NCBI GenBank assembly: GCA_964586175.1
Contig: CAZPGL010000038.1
Coordinates: 1-19,596 of the forward strand
DNA length: 19,596 bases
From: CAZPGL01 sp964586175
GTDB lineage: Bacteria; Actinomycetota; Acidimicrobiia; Acidimicrobiales; MedAcidi-G1
Reading direction: 5' to 3'
Position numbers and translations under genes: made by a program. Below are positions 1-7,266 of the stretch, piece after piece; the first letter of the stretch is position 1; every line of letters begins with the position of its first letter. Under the pieces are notes generated by a model, which was given only the letters and a program-made list of their open reading frames with translations, was not told the DNA's origin and did no database searches.

Positions 1-84
1 CAGACGGTGATCGAAGTACTGCGTCTCGGCTACGCCTGGGCCGGTCGGGTCGTACGACCGGCCATGGTCAAGGTCCGCGGCTGA
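1..84 (+). CDS. grpE: GrpE nucleotide exchange factor, 3' end only
   Basis: This is the last 27 codons of a gene that begins before the window. Frame 1 reads QTVIEVLRLGYAWAGRVVRP then AMVKVRG and a TGA stop. A C-terminus of the form VLRxGY...RVLRPAMVKV is typical of GrpE, the nucleotide exchange factor of DnaK, and forms part of its beta-domain. Its place just before dnaJ and hspR fits the actinobacterial dnaK-grpE-dnaJ-hspR heat-shock operon, so dnaK is expected further upstream. The gap to dnaJ is 26 bases with no terminator-like hairpin, which supports cotranscription. The identification rests on a short fragment plus context. Confidence 0.88.
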   Translation, partial: QTVIEVLRLGYAWAGRVVRPAMVKVRG

Positions 85-110
85 CCGGCGTCGAGGATCG
101 GTAGCGCCCG

Positions 111-1202
111 ATGACCGCCCAACGCGAGTGGTTCGACAAGGACTTCTACGCGGTGCTGGGCGTCGACCAGGGGGCGTCGGCCAAGGACCTCACCAAGGCG
201 TATCGCAAGCTGGCCCGCCAACTGCACCCCGACGCCAACCCGGGGGACGCCGCGGCCGAAGCCCGGTTCAAGGAGGTGTCGGCCGCCTACGACGTACTGG
301 GCGACGAGACCAAGCGGGCCGAATACGATGAGGTGCGCCGCCTGGGGCCAATGGGCGGCGGATTCCCCGGCGGCGGTTTCCCCGGGGGCGGCTTCCCCGG
401 GGGCGCATCCTTCGACCTGGGTGACCTGTTCGGCGGGCTGTTCGGCCAGGGTGGCGGCCGGGGTGCCTCGGGTGGCCGGCGGGGCGCCGACCTCGAGACC
501 AACCTCACCCTGTCGTTTCTCGAATCGGTGACCGGGTTGACCACCGCCGTCCACCTCACCACCGAGGCCTCGTGTTCGACGTGTGGCGGCTCCGGGGCCC
601 GGCCCGGCACTACACCCCGCCGGTGCGACGCCTGCGGCGGGCGGGGCGTCCAGGCCGACGACCAGGGCCCGTTCTCGTTCAGCCGACCGTGCAGCGGGTG
701 CGGCGGCCGCGGCCACCTCATCGACGACCCGTGCGGGACATGTCGGGCATCGGGCACCGAGCGGCGCCCCCGCGAAGTCAAGGTGCGGATCCCGGCCGGC
801 GTCGAGGACGGCAAGCGCATCCGGCTCAAGGGCCACGGAGCCCCGGGTCGGGGCGGGCCGTCGGGTGACCTGTTCATCCAGTTGGTCGTCGACCCGCACC
901 CGGTGTTCGGCCGCCGGGGCGACGACCTCACCGTCACCGTGCGGGTCACCTACCCCGACGCGGTGCTCGGGGCCGAGATCGTGGTGCCCACCATCGACGG
1001 CGGCTCGGTCACCGTCAAGGTGCCGGCCGGCACCCCGAGCGGACGCACCCTGCGGGTCAAGGGTCGCGGCGTCGCCTCGACACGGGGCACCGGCGACCTC
1101 CTGGCCACCGTCGAGGTCGACGTGCCCACCGCCCTCACCGACGAGCAGCGGGTCGCCGTCGAGGCCCTCGGCGCCGCCCTCGCCGACGACGTGACAGGAT
1201 GA
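111..1202 (+). CDS. dnaJ: Chaperone protein DnaJ (type I J-protein)
   Basis: Cytosolic Hsp40 co-chaperone that delivers unfolded clients to DnaK and stimulates its ATPase. The 363 aa protein has the full type I layout. The J-domain spans about residues 9-75 with the HPD motif at 39-41. A short glycine/phenylalanine linker follows (about 79-120) with repeated FPGGG. The zinc-binding region has four CxxCxxxG units: CSTCGGSG at 155, CDACGGRG at 172, CSGCGGRG at 194 and CGTCRASG at 208. Two beta-sandwich client-binding domains and a short C-terminal segment complete it. The fourth zinc unit is slightly degenerate (RASG for the usual xGxG) but keeps both cysteines. The length is a little under the roughly 375-395 aa common for DnaJ. 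The ATG has only a weak, distant purine run (GAGGA, 13 bases upstream), so translation may depend on coupling to grpE. hspR follows 7 bases later. Confidence 0.97.
   Translation: MTAQREWFDKDFYAVLGVDQGASAKDLTKAYRKLARQLHPDANPGDAAAEARFKEVSAAYDVLGDETKRAEYDEVRRLGPMGGGFPGGGFPGGGFPGGASFDLGDLFGGLFGQGGGRGASGGRRGADLETNLTLSFLESVTGLTTAVHLTTEASCSTCGGSGARPGTTPRRCDACGGRGVQADDQGPFSFSRPCSGCGGRGHLIDDPCGTCRASGTERRPREVKVRIPAGVEDGKRIRLKGHGAPGRGGPSGDLFIQLVVDPHPVFGRRGDDLTVTVRVTYPDAVLGAEIVVPTIDGGSVTVKVPAGTPSGRTLRVKGRGVASTRGTGDLLATVEVDVPTALTDEQRVAVEALGAALADDVTG
363..407 (+). repeat. 15-bp tandem repeat encoding FPGGG in DnaJ
   Basis: Three consecutive 15-base units begin at 363, 378 and 393, each starting TTCCCCGG and encoding FPGGG, FPGGG and FPGGA. 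They form the core of the DnaJ Gly/Phe linker. Copy number could vary by slippage without breaking the frame. Confidence 0.85.
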
Positions 1203-1209
1203 GGTCCTG

Positions 1210-1599
1210 ATGGCGACCATCCGTCCCCGCCCCGACCAGGCTGTCTACGTCATCTCGGTGGCCGCCGAGTTGGCGGGAATGCATCCCCAGACCCTGCGCA
1301 TCTACGAGCGGCGGGGTCTGGTCGACCCGGCCCGTACGACCGGCGGCAACCGCCGCTACAGCGAGGTCGACATCCTCCTGTTGCGTCGCATCGCCGACCT
1401 TACCGCCGATGGCCTGAACCTGGCCGGGGTCAAGCGGGTGCTCGAACTCGAGGCCGAGCTGGCCCGTGTCGAGCACGAACTGGCCGAGGCCCGCGCCGAA
1501 GGCACCCAGGCGGTGGCCGATGTCCACCGGCAGTACCGTCGCGACCTGGTGCCGTTGCGCCAGAGCGTCACCGTGTACCGACGGGAGGGACGGTCCTGA
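1210..1599 (+). CDS. hspR: HspR, MerR-family heat-shock repressor
   Basis: A 129 aa MerR-type regulator. Residues about 12-50 form the winged helix-turn-helix (VYVISVAAELAGMHPQTLRI, then YERRGLVDPARTTGGNRRYS), with the MerR hallmark of ERRGL followed by GGNRRYS. The HPQTLRxYExxGL pattern and the position after dnaJ are characteristic of actinobacterial HspR. HspR represses the dnaK operon with DnaK as co-repressor by binding HAIR inverted repeats (CTTGAGT-N7-ACTCAAG); no such site lies in this window, so the operator is expected upstream of dnaK. Residues about 76-115 are rich in Glu, Ala and Leu and likely coiled coil. A good Shine-Dalgarno, GAGG at 1201-1204, overlaps the dnaJ stop and sits 5 bases before the ATG. 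An intrinsic terminator overlaps its stop, so it is the last gene of the heat-shock operon. Confidence 0.93.
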   Translation: MATIRPRPDQAVYVISVAAELAGMHPQTLRIYERRGLVDPARTTGGNRRYSEVDILLLRRIADLTADGLNLAGVKRVLELEAELARVEHELAEARAEGTQAVADVHRQYRRDLVPLRQSVTVYRREGRS

Positions 1600-1631
1600 C
1601 GGTTGATCCGGTGCCGCTCAGGCCCTTTTTT
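1592..1631 (+). terminator. Rho-independent terminator after hspR
   Basis: The stem CCTGACGG (1595-1602) pairs with CCG-c-TCAGG (1614-1622, one bulged C) around an 11-base loop. Two outer G-C pairs extend it past a mismatch. Six T residues follow at 1626-1631. The hairpin covers the hspR stop codon and would end the heat-shock operon. Confidence 0.7.
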
Positions 1632-1712
1632 CGGGGTTTTCGAGTGTTACGGCAGCGTTGCAATCCCCAGTCCGGGGTCGCTGGAGGCCGCTAACCGTGG
1701 GGATCCAGATAC

Positions 1713-1735
1713 TTGTCCACAGGCACTGTGGACAT
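1713..1735. promoter_or_regulatory. Inverted pair of DnaA-box-like sites
   Basis: TTGTCCACA at 1713-1721 matches exactly the DnaA box preferred in actinobacteria such as Mycobacterium and Streptomyces. On the other strand, 1727-1735 reads ATGTCCACA, an 8 of 9 match. The two lie head to head and form a perfect 9-bp inverted repeat, TGTCCACAG-GCA-CTGTGGACA (1714-1734). The symmetry is directly visible. Binding by DnaA is inferred; a dimeric repressor with the same half-site would look alike. Confidence 0.55.
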
Positions 1736-1739
1736 CGTG

Positions 1740-1766
1740 GATCATGAGCGCGCATCGCTCAGGATC
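1740..1766. promoter_or_regulatory. Imperfect inverted repeat upstream of purA
   Basis: GATC-a-TGAGCG (1740-1750), loop CGCAT (1751-1755), CGCTCA-g-GATC (1756-1766). The inner 6 bp and outer 4 bp are perfectly complementary with one A/G mismatch. It begins 4 bases after the DnaA-like pair. It has no T-tract, so an operator or an RNA hairpin is more likely than a terminator. Confidence 0.45.
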
Positions 1767-1838
1767 ACCGGCTCCGAGTCGCCCGTCGCCGGCCGAATCG
1801 AGCACGAAATGCCGTCCGGGACGACCCTCGCGGCCCGG

Positions 1839-1850
1839 TAGGATCGATCC
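1839..1850 (+). promoter_or_regulatory. Likely purA -10 box with overlapping palindrome
   Basis: TAGGAT at 1839-1844 fits the TAnnnT -10 pattern and the TAGGNT boxes seen elsewhere in the window. The perfect palindrome GGATCGATCC (1841-1850) overlaps it and the expected start site. No clear -35 is visible. A leader of about 30 bases would result, carrying AGGAG at 1870-1874, 7 bases before the GTG start of purA. Confidence 0.5.
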
Positions 1851-1881
1851 GTAAGGGACCCGAAGAATCAGGAGTGGTGCC

Positions 1882-3165
1882 GTGTCCGCGACCGTCGTCG
1901 TCGGGACGCAATGGGGCGACGAGGGCAAGGGCAAGTTCACCGACCTCGTCGCCGTCGACATGTCGATGGTCGTCCGCTACCAGGGCGGCCACAACGCCGG
2001 CCACACCCTGGTCGTCAACGGCGAGTCGTTCGCCCTGCAGCTCATCCCCAGCGGTGTCCTCTATCCGCACGTCACCCCGCTCATCGGCAACGGTGTCGTC
2101 GTCGACCCCCGGGTGCTCATCGCCGAGATGGACATGCTCGAGTCTCGTGGGGTGTCCACCGAACGCCTCCGGGTCAGCGGCAACGCCCACCTGATCCTGC
2201 CCTACCACCAGGAACTCGACGCCCTCCACGAACGTCACCTGGGCAAGAACAAGATCGGCACCACCAAGCGGGGCATCGGCCCGGCCTACGCCGACCGCTC
2301 CATGCGGGTCGGGCTGCGGGTCCAGGACATGCTCGACGAGAAGATCTTCGCCAAGAAGCTGGGCGCCGCCCTCGAGCACCACAACAAGGTGCTGACCCGG
2401 GTGTTCAACCGGCTGCCCATCGAGGCCGACGCCATCACCGACGAGTACCTGCGGGTCTGTGCCCCCCGGTTGGCCCCGCTCATCGTCGACGGGGTCGGGC
2501 TGATCCACGACGAACTCGACGCCGGCGGCAACGTGCTCATGGAAGGGGCCCAGGCCACGTTCCTCGATCTGGACCACGGCACCTACCCGTTCGTCACCTC
2601 GTCGAACCCGGTGGCCGGCGGCGCCTGCACCGGCGCGGGTATCGGCCCCCGCGACATCGAGCGGGTCATCGGCATCGCCAAGGCCTACGTCACCCGGGTG
2701 GGTGCCGGGCCGTTCCCGACCGAGCTGTTCGATGACATCGGCGACCACCTCGTCGATGTCGGCCACGAATACGGCACCAACACCGGTCGTCGTCGTCGCC
2801 CCGGCTGGCTCGACACCGTCATGCTGCGGTTCGCCGCCCGGATCAACTCGCTGACCGAGTTGGCCATCACCAAACTCGACGTGCTCGACCAACTCGAGAC
2901 GATCAAGGTGTGCGTGGCCTACGAGGCCGATGGTGAGCGCCACCGCCAGCTGCCGTACCACCAGTCGGTGCTCCACCGGTCCACGCCGGTCTACGAGGAG
3001 CTGCCGGGCTGGCGCTGTGACCTGTCCGGGGTCACCGAGCGATCGCACCTGCCCGCCGAGGCCGAGGCCTACCTGTCGTTCGTCGAGGACCAGGTTGGGG
3101 TGCCCATCGGCATGGTCGGGGTCGGCCCCGGCCGCGACCAGGTGCTCCAGTTCGGCGCCCGATGA
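1882..3165 (+). CDS. purA: Adenylosuccinate synthetase
   Basis: Catalyses GTP-dependent condensation of IMP with aspartate to adenylosuccinate, the committed step to AMP; cytosolic homodimer. The 427 aa length is standard. WGDEGKGK at residues 11-18 is the phosphate-binding loop with catalytic Asp13. GGHNAGHT at 35-42 provides catalytic His41, the same numbering as the E. coli enzyme. Other family blocks are GTTKRGIGPAY, DHGTYPFVTSSN and TNTGRRRRPGWLD, the last matching the E. coli RRRR form of the IMP-binding segment. The GTG start is supported by AGGAG 7 bases upstream and by MSATVVVGTQWGDEG being a normal family N-terminus. It is the first gene of the purine run; purD follows after 28 bases with no terminator. 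Confidence 0.98.
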   Translation: MSATVVVGTQWGDEGKGKFTDLVAVDMSMVVRYQGGHNAGHTLVVNGESFALQLIPSGVLYPHVTPLIGNGVVVDPRVLIAEMDMLESRGVSTERLRVSGNAHLILPYHQELDALHERHLGKNKIGTTKRGIGPAYADRSMRVGLRVQDMLDEKIFAKKLGAALEHHNKVLTRVFNRLPIEADAITDEYLRVCAPRLAPLIVDGVGLIHDELDAGGNVLMEGAQATFLDLDHGTYPFVTSSNPVAGGACTGAGIGPRDIERVIGIAKAYVTRVGAGPFPTELFDDIGDHLVDVGHEYGTNTGRRRRPGWLDTVMLRFAARINSLTELAITKLDVLDQLETIKVCVAYEADGERHRQLPYHQSVLHRSTPVYEELPGWRCDLSGVTERSHLPAEAEAYLSFVEDQVGVPIGMVGVGPGRDQVLQFGAR

Positions 3166-3193
3166 ATCTCCGACCACGACGGCCGGGCCGCCG

Positions 3194-4444
3194 ATGAAGG
3201 TCTGCGTCGTCGGATCGGGCGGCCGTGAGCACGCCCTGGCCCACGTCCTCGGCCGCGACGCCGAAGTCGTGGTCACCCCCGGCAACCCGGGCATCCCCGG
3301 GTCGGTGTCCACCCCGCCCGAAGACGTCGACGCCGAACTCACGGTCATCGGCCCCGAGGCCCCGCTCGTCGATGGTCTCGCCGATCGCCTGCGTGCCTCC
3401 GGCCGTCTCGTCTTCGGTCCCGGTGCCGACGGGGCCCGCCTCGAAGGATCCAAGGCCTGGATGAAGCAGGTACTGGTCGAGGCCGGGGTTCCGACCGCCG
3501 CCCACGGTGCCTTCACCGACGAGGCCGCCGCCCTGGCGTTCCTCGACACCATGCACGACCTGTTCGTCATCAAGACCGACGGGTTGGCCGCCGGCAAGGG
3601 CGTGCTCGTCACCGAGGACCGGTCCGAGGCCGTCGACGCCGTCCGGGCCTACCTCTCGGGCGCGGCCTTCGGCGATGCCGGACGCACCGTCGTCATCGAA
3701 GAGGGCCTCACCGGTCCGGAACTGTCCGTTCTCGCCATCTGCGACGGCACCGACGCCGTCGCCCTCAGCCCGGCCCAGGATTTCAAGCGACTGGCCGACG
3801 GCGACGCCGGCCCCAACACCGGGGGCATGGGCGCCTACTCACCGGTGCCGGTCGCCACCGCCGACGCCGTCGACGGTCTGATGGACGGTGCCGTGCTCCC
3901 CACCCTGGCTGCCCTGCGGGGCCGGGGCATCGACTACCGCGGCGTCCTGTACTGCGGGCTGATGTTCACGCCCGGCGGACCCAAGGTGCTCGAGTACAAC
4001 GTGCGGTTCGGTGATCCCGAGACCCAGGTGGTGCTGCCCCGCCTCACCAGCGACCTCGGCGACCTGTTGGCCGGAGCCGCCGCCGGATCCATCACCTCGG
4101 CCCCCACGTTCGACGACGGCGCCGCGGTCACCGTGGTGTGCGCTGCCGACGGCTACCCGGCCTCTCCCCGCACCGGCGACCCCATCGAGGGAATGGCCGA
4201 CGCCTCGGCCATGACCGGGGTGAGCGTGTTCTGCGCCGGGGTCGGCGGCACGGCCGACGTTCCGGTCACGGCCGGCGGGCGTGTCCTCGCCGTCACCGGC
4301 CAGGGACCTACGATCGACCACGCTCGCAACCGCGCGTACCAGGGGGCGGCCGCCATCTCGTGGCCCGGTCTCCACCACCGAACCGACATCGCTGCAGCGC
4401 CGACCACCGGTGCCGCGGCCTCATTCGAGGAGCCAGCTCGATGA
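3194..4444 (+). CDS. purD: Phosphoribosylamine-glycine ligase (GAR synthetase)
   Basis: Step 2 of purine synthesis: ATP-dependent ligation of glycine to phosphoribosylamine. The protein is 416 aa, within the usual 420-430 range. The N-terminal domain begins MKVCVVGSGGREHAL, with the nucleotide-fold glycine loop at 7-10. The ATP-grasp core includes FVIKTDGLAAGKGV, NTGGMGAYSP and NVRFGDPETQ, the last being the purD signature region. A tail of about 20 residues rich in Ala, Thr and Glu follows the last recognisable block. The ATG at 3194 was chosen because the reading frame upstream overlaps purA and only here does the GSGGREHAL motif sit at the usual distance. No Shine-Dalgarno is visible, so translation may rely on reinitiation after purA, 28 bases upstream. 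Its stop overlaps the purE start (ATGA). Confidence 0.97.
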   Translation: MKVCVVGSGGREHALAHVLGRDAEVVVTPGNPGIPGSVSTPPEDVDAELTVIGPEAPLVDGLADRLRASGRLVFGPGADGARLEGSKAWMKQVLVEAGVPTAAHGAFTDEAAALAFLDTMHDLFVIKTDGLAAGKGVLVTEDRSEAVDAVRAYLSGAAFGDAGRTVVIEEGLTGPELSVLAICDGTDAVALSPAQDFKRLADGDAGPNTGGMGAYSPVPVATADAVDGLMDGAVLPTLAALRGRGIDYRGVLYCGLMFTPGGPKVLEYNVRFGDPETQVVLPRLTSDLGDLLAGAAAGSITSAPTFDDGAAVTVVCAADGYPASPRTGDPIEGMADASAMTGVSVFCAGVGGTADVPVTAGGRVLAVTGQGPTIDHARNRAYQGAAAISWPGLHHRTDIAAAPTTGAAASFEEPAR

Positions 4445-4911
4445 CCCACAAGATCGCCATCCTCATGGGATCACCCAACGACGCCGACAAGATGGCCCCT
4501 GCGGCCACCACCCTGGAGCGGTACGGCATCGAGGCCGACGTCCGGGTCATGTCGGCCCACCGCAGCCCGGCGCTGGTGTCGGCGTTCGTTTCCGGCGCCC
4601 GTGACGCCGGCTACTCGGCCATCATCTGTGGCGCGGGCATGGCCGCCCACCTGGCCGGGGCGGCCGCCGCCCACACCACCCTGCCGGTCATCGGTGTGCC
4701 GTTGTCCGGTGGCGCCATCAACGGCTGGGACTCGTTGCTGGCCACCGTCCAGATGCCCAAGGGCATTCCGGTGGCCACCGTCGCCGTGGACGGGGCCATG
4801 AACGCCGCCCTGCTGGCCGTCCAGATGCTCTCCCTCGGCGATCCGGCGCTGGTCGCCGGACTCGAGGCCCACCGGGCCGAGATGGTGCCGGTCGATCCGG
4901 CCGCCTCGTGA
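4441..4911 (+). CDS. purE: N5-carboxyaminoimidazole ribonucleotide mutase (class I PurE)
   Basis: Converts N5-CAIR to CAIR in purine synthesis; family members are homo-octamers. The 156 aa length is typical. Visible motifs are ILMGSPNDADKM near the N-terminus (the MGSxSDxxxM phosphate-binding region), SAHRSP, and CGAGMAAHLAG followed by LPVIGVPL. SAHR rather than SAHK, together with the AAHLxG block, points to class I, the mutase that needs PurK to make N5-CAIR. No purK is present here, although purK and purE are often adjacent in other bacteria. The ATG overlaps the purD stop by 4 bases and its stop overlaps the purB GTG by 4 bases, so all three are probably translationally coupled. Two small departures from the usual motifs are Met in GAGMAAH (usually Gly) and ND in GSPND (usually SD). 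Confidence 0.95.
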   Translation: MTHKIAILMGSPNDADKMAPAATTLERYGIEADVRVMSAHRSPALVSAFVSGARDAGYSAIICGAGMAAHLAGAAAAHTTLPVIGVPLSGGAINGWDSLLATVQMPKGIPVATVAVDGAMNAALLAVQMLSLGDPALVAGLEAHRAEMVPVDPAAS

Positions 4912-6329
4912 CCGTCGAGAACGTGCTCGCCTCCCGGTACGCCGGGAAGGTCATGGCCGACCTCTGGTCGGCCGAAGGCAAGGTCGTCCTCGAACGCCAA
5001 CTGTGGATCACCGTGCTCGAGGCGCAGCGCTCGCTCGGTGTCGACCTCCCCGAGGGTGTGATCGACGATCATCGGGCCGTCGTCGACCGAGTCGATCTCG
5101 AGTCGATCCGGGCCCGCGAGCGGGTCACCCGACACGACGTCAAGGCCCGTATCGAGGAGTTCTGCGCCCTGGCCGGGCACGAACACATCCACAAGGGCAT
5201 GACGTCGCGTGACCTCACCGAGAACGTCGAACAGCTCCAGATCCGGCGGGGCCTCGAGTTGGTGCTCGACCGGGTGGTCGCCGCTCTGGCCCGGCTGGCT
5301 CGGCTGGCCACCGAGCACGACGGGCTGGTCATGGCCGGTCGAAGTCACAACGTGGCCGCCCAGGCGACCACCCTCGGCAAGCGGTTCGCCACCGCGGCCG
5401 ACGAGCTGCTCACCGCCCACCGGCGGCTGTCCGACCTGCTCGACGCCTACCCGTTGCGTGGCCTCAAGGGACCGGTCGGCACCCAGCAGGATCAACTCGA
5501 CCTGTTCGACGGCGATGCCGACAAGGTCGACGCCCTCGAACGTCTGGTCGCCGGGCATCTGGGTTTCGCCTCGGTGCTGGACTCGGTGGGCCAGGTGTAC
5601 CCGCGGTCGCTGGATTTCGACGTCGTGTCGGCCCTGGTCCAGACGGCCGGCGGTCCGGCCAACCTGGCCCGCACCGTGCGGCTCATGGCCGGCCACGAGC
5701 TGGCCACCGAGGGCTTCCGGCCCGGCCAGGTCGGGTCGTCGGCCATGCCCCACAAGATGAACGCCCGATCGTGTGAGCGGGTCAACGGTCTGGCCGTCGT
5801 GCTCCGAGGGCACCTCGCCATGGTGGGCGGCCTGGTCGGCGACCAGTGGAACGAAGGCGACGTGAGCTGTTCGGTGGTGCGGCGGGTCGCCCTCCCCGAC
5901 GCCTTCCTGGCCACCGACGGCCTGTTCCAGACGTTCCTGACGGTGCTCGACGAGTTCGGGGCGTACCCGGCGGTCGTCGAACGCGAGCTGCGCCAGTACC
6001 TGCCGTTCCTCGCCACCACCCGGGTCCTGGTCGCCGCCGTGCAGGCCGGCATGGGTCGGGAGGCCGCCCACGAGGTGATCAAGGAACATGCCGTGGCTGC
6101 CGCCCTGGCCCGCCGTGAGGAAGGTCGGGCCGACACCGACCTGCTCGACCGTCTGGCCGGCGACGACCGCCTGCCCCTCGACCGGGCCGCCCTCGACGGC
6201 CTGCTGGCCGACGCCACCGTGTTCACCGGCAACGCCTCACGCCAGGTCGCGGCCGTCGTCGAACGGGTCGCCGCGGTGGTTGCCACCCGTCCCGACGCCG
6301 CGGCCTACGATCCCGAACCGATCCTCTGA
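4908..6329 (+). CDS. purB: Adenylosuccinate lyase
   Basis: Acts twice in purine synthesis, releasing fumarate from SAICAR (step 8) and from adenylosuccinate (final step to AMP). It is a homotetrameric member of the aspartase/fumarase superfamily. The 473 aa protein has TSRDLTEN at 99-106, GRSHNVAAQATTLGKR from 144 with catalytic-region His147, and the superfamily signature SSAMPHKMN at 277-285 with the mobile catalytic serine loop. The NVAAQATTLGKR form and length resemble mycobacterial PurB rather than the roughly 430 aa Bacillus type. The GTG start overlaps the purE stop by 4 bases (GTGA), and MTVENVLASRYA is a plausible N-terminus. With PurA it completes the AMP branch, so both enzymes of that branch are in the same operon. 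Confidence 0.97.
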   Translation: MTVENVLASRYAGKVMADLWSAEGKVVLERQLWITVLEAQRSLGVDLPEGVIDDHRAVVDRVDLESIRARERVTRHDVKARIEEFCALAGHEHIHKGMTSRDLTENVEQLQIRRGLELVLDRVVAALARLARLATEHDGLVMAGRSHNVAAQATTLGKRFATAADELLTAHRRLSDLLDAYPLRGLKGPVGTQQDQLDLFDGDADKVDALERLVAGHLGFASVLDSVGQVYPRSLDFDVVSALVQTAGGPANLARTVRLMAGHELATEGFRPGQVGSSAMPHKMNARSCERVNGLAVVLRGHLAMVGGLVGDQWNEGDVSCSVVRRVALPDAFLATDGLFQTFLTVLDEFGAYPAVVERELRQYLPFLATTRVLVAAVQAGMGREAAHEVIKEHAVAAALARREEGRADTDLLDRLAGDDRLPLDRAALDGLLADATVFTGNASRQVAAVVERVAAVVATRPDAAAYDPEPIL

Positions 6330-6355
6330 CCCGCCAGCCTGTTCATCGACCCACC

Positions 6356-6359
6356 GGAG
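6356..6359 (+). promoter_or_regulatory. Shine-Dalgarno deciding the purC TTG start
   Basis: GGAG sits 5 bases before TTG at 6365. No ATG or GTG lies near the start of the conserved domain, so this site supports the rare TTG as the true initiator. Confidence 0.65.
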
Positions 6360-6364
6360 CCCCG

Positions 6365-7264
6365 TTGAGCCCCATCCCCCTTTCCCACGTCCACTCGGGC
6401 AAGGTCCGCGACATCTACGACGCCGGCGGCGATCGTCTGTTCATGGTCACCTCGGACCGCCTCTCGGCCTTCGACGTCGTGTTGGACGAACCCATCACCG
6501 ACAAAGGTCGGGTGCTCACCGCCATGTCGGCCTTCTGGTTCGAGCTGCTGGCCGACATCGTGCCCGGCCACCTGCTCTCCACCGACGTGGCTGACGTCGC
6601 CGACCTGCTGGGCGACGACCCCGACCCCGATCTGGCCGGCCGCATCATGTTGTGTCACCGGGCCGAGATGCTGCCCATCGAGTGCATCGTGCGGGGCCAC
6701 ATCACCGGTTCGGCCTGGAAGGAGTACCGCACGGCCGGCACCATGCACGGCAGCGTGCTGCCCGAGGGGCTGCTCGAGGCCGAGCGCCTGCCCGAGCCGG
6801 TGTTCACACCGTCCACCAAGGCCGACGAAGGCCACGACGTCAACATCTCGTTCGACGAGGCCGTCACCCTCATCGGGGCCGACCTGGCCGAACAGGCCCG
6901 GGAGGTCTCGCTGGCCTGCTACGAGCGGGGCCGGGCCTGGGCCGCCGAGCGGGGCATCATCATCGCCGACACCAAGTTCGAGTTGGGGATCGTCGACGGG
7001 CGGCTGGTGATGGCCGACGAGGTCCTGACCCCCGACTCGTCGCGGTTCTGGCCGGCCGACCTGTGGTCGCCGGGAGCCACGCCGCCGTCGTTCGACAAGC
7101 AGCCGGTCCGCGACTACCTCGACGGCCTCGACTGGGACAAGCAGCCCCCACCCCCGCCGTTGCCCGACGAGGTGGTGGCGGCCACGTCGCAGCGCTACGT
7201 CGAGGCCTACGAGCGCATCACCGGACGGTCGTTCGCCGACTGGCCCGGCACCGGGGGAGCCTGA
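6365..7264 (+). CDS. purC: SAICAR synthetase
   Basis: Step 7: ATP-dependent ligation of aspartate to CAIR giving SAICAR. At 299 aa it is the longer form, like the yeast and actinobacterial enzymes, rather than the roughly 237 aa E. coli type. It starts with SGKVRDIYDAG at 11-21, the glycine-rich ATP site, then SAFDVVL. Signature 1 is at 103-121 (LPIECIVRGHITGSAWKEY) and signature 2, ADTKFELG, at 201-208, followed by LTPDSSRFWP at 221-230. The proposed start is TTG at 6365, supported by GGAG 5 bases upstream. purS starts 2 bases after its stop, and purB ends 35 bases before it. A TACGAT sequence 54 bases upstream could be an internal -10, but this is weak. Confidence 0.97.
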   Translation: MSPIPLSHVHSGKVRDIYDAGGDRLFMVTSDRLSAFDVVLDEPITDKGRVLTAMSAFWFELLADIVPGHLLSTDVADVADLLGDDPDPDLAGRIMLCHRAEMLPIECIVRGHITGSAWKEYRTAGTMHGSVLPEGLLEAERLPEPVFTPSTKADEGHDVNISFDEAVTLIGADLAEQAREVSLACYERGRAWAAERGIIIADTKFELGIVDGRLVMADEVLTPDSSRFWPADLWSPGATPPSFDKQPVRDYLDGLDWDKQPPPPPLPDEVVAATSQRYVEAYERITGRSFADWPGTGGA

Positions 7265-7266
7265 TC

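Larger units (their letters stand above)
1632..1881 (+). promoter_or_regulatory. purA upstream regulatory region
   Basis: Non-coding stretch between the hspR terminator and purA. I see no plausible gene in it. It holds a concentration of symmetric elements: inverted DnaA-box-like sites (1713-1735), an imperfect inverted repeat (1740-1766), a 7-bp inverted pair ATCCCCA (1663-1669) and TGGGGAT (1698-1704), and a palindrome overlapping the likely -10 box (1839-1850). No recognisable purine riboswitch was seen. Confidence 0.6.

Noticed and set aside
1600..1881. Replication origin suggested by DnaA-like sites
   Set aside because: Only two boxes, no AT-rich unwinding element, and no dnaA, dnaN or rpmH nearby. 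A regulatory site is more likely.
1632..1881. HspR operator (HAIR) or purine riboswitch in the hspR-purA gap
   Set aside because: No CTTGAGT-N7-ACTCAAG-like pair and no purine aptamer core pattern could be found.
1765..3612. Long open frame on the minus strand opposite purA and purD
   Set aside because: Compositional artefact of high GC3: low-complexity Gly/Val/Asp/His-rich sequence, no recognisable motif, and fully antisense to two confident genes.
4441..4911. PurE as a class II (PurK-independent) AIR carboxylase
   Set aside because: The SAHR and AAHLxG motifs favour class I. The absence of purK in the window alone is not enough evidence.
6306..6311. TACGAT as an internal promoter for purC
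   Set aside because: It fits TAnnnT but lies inside the purB coding end with no -35 and no leaderless geometry. purC has a Shine-Dalgarno and sits in an operon.
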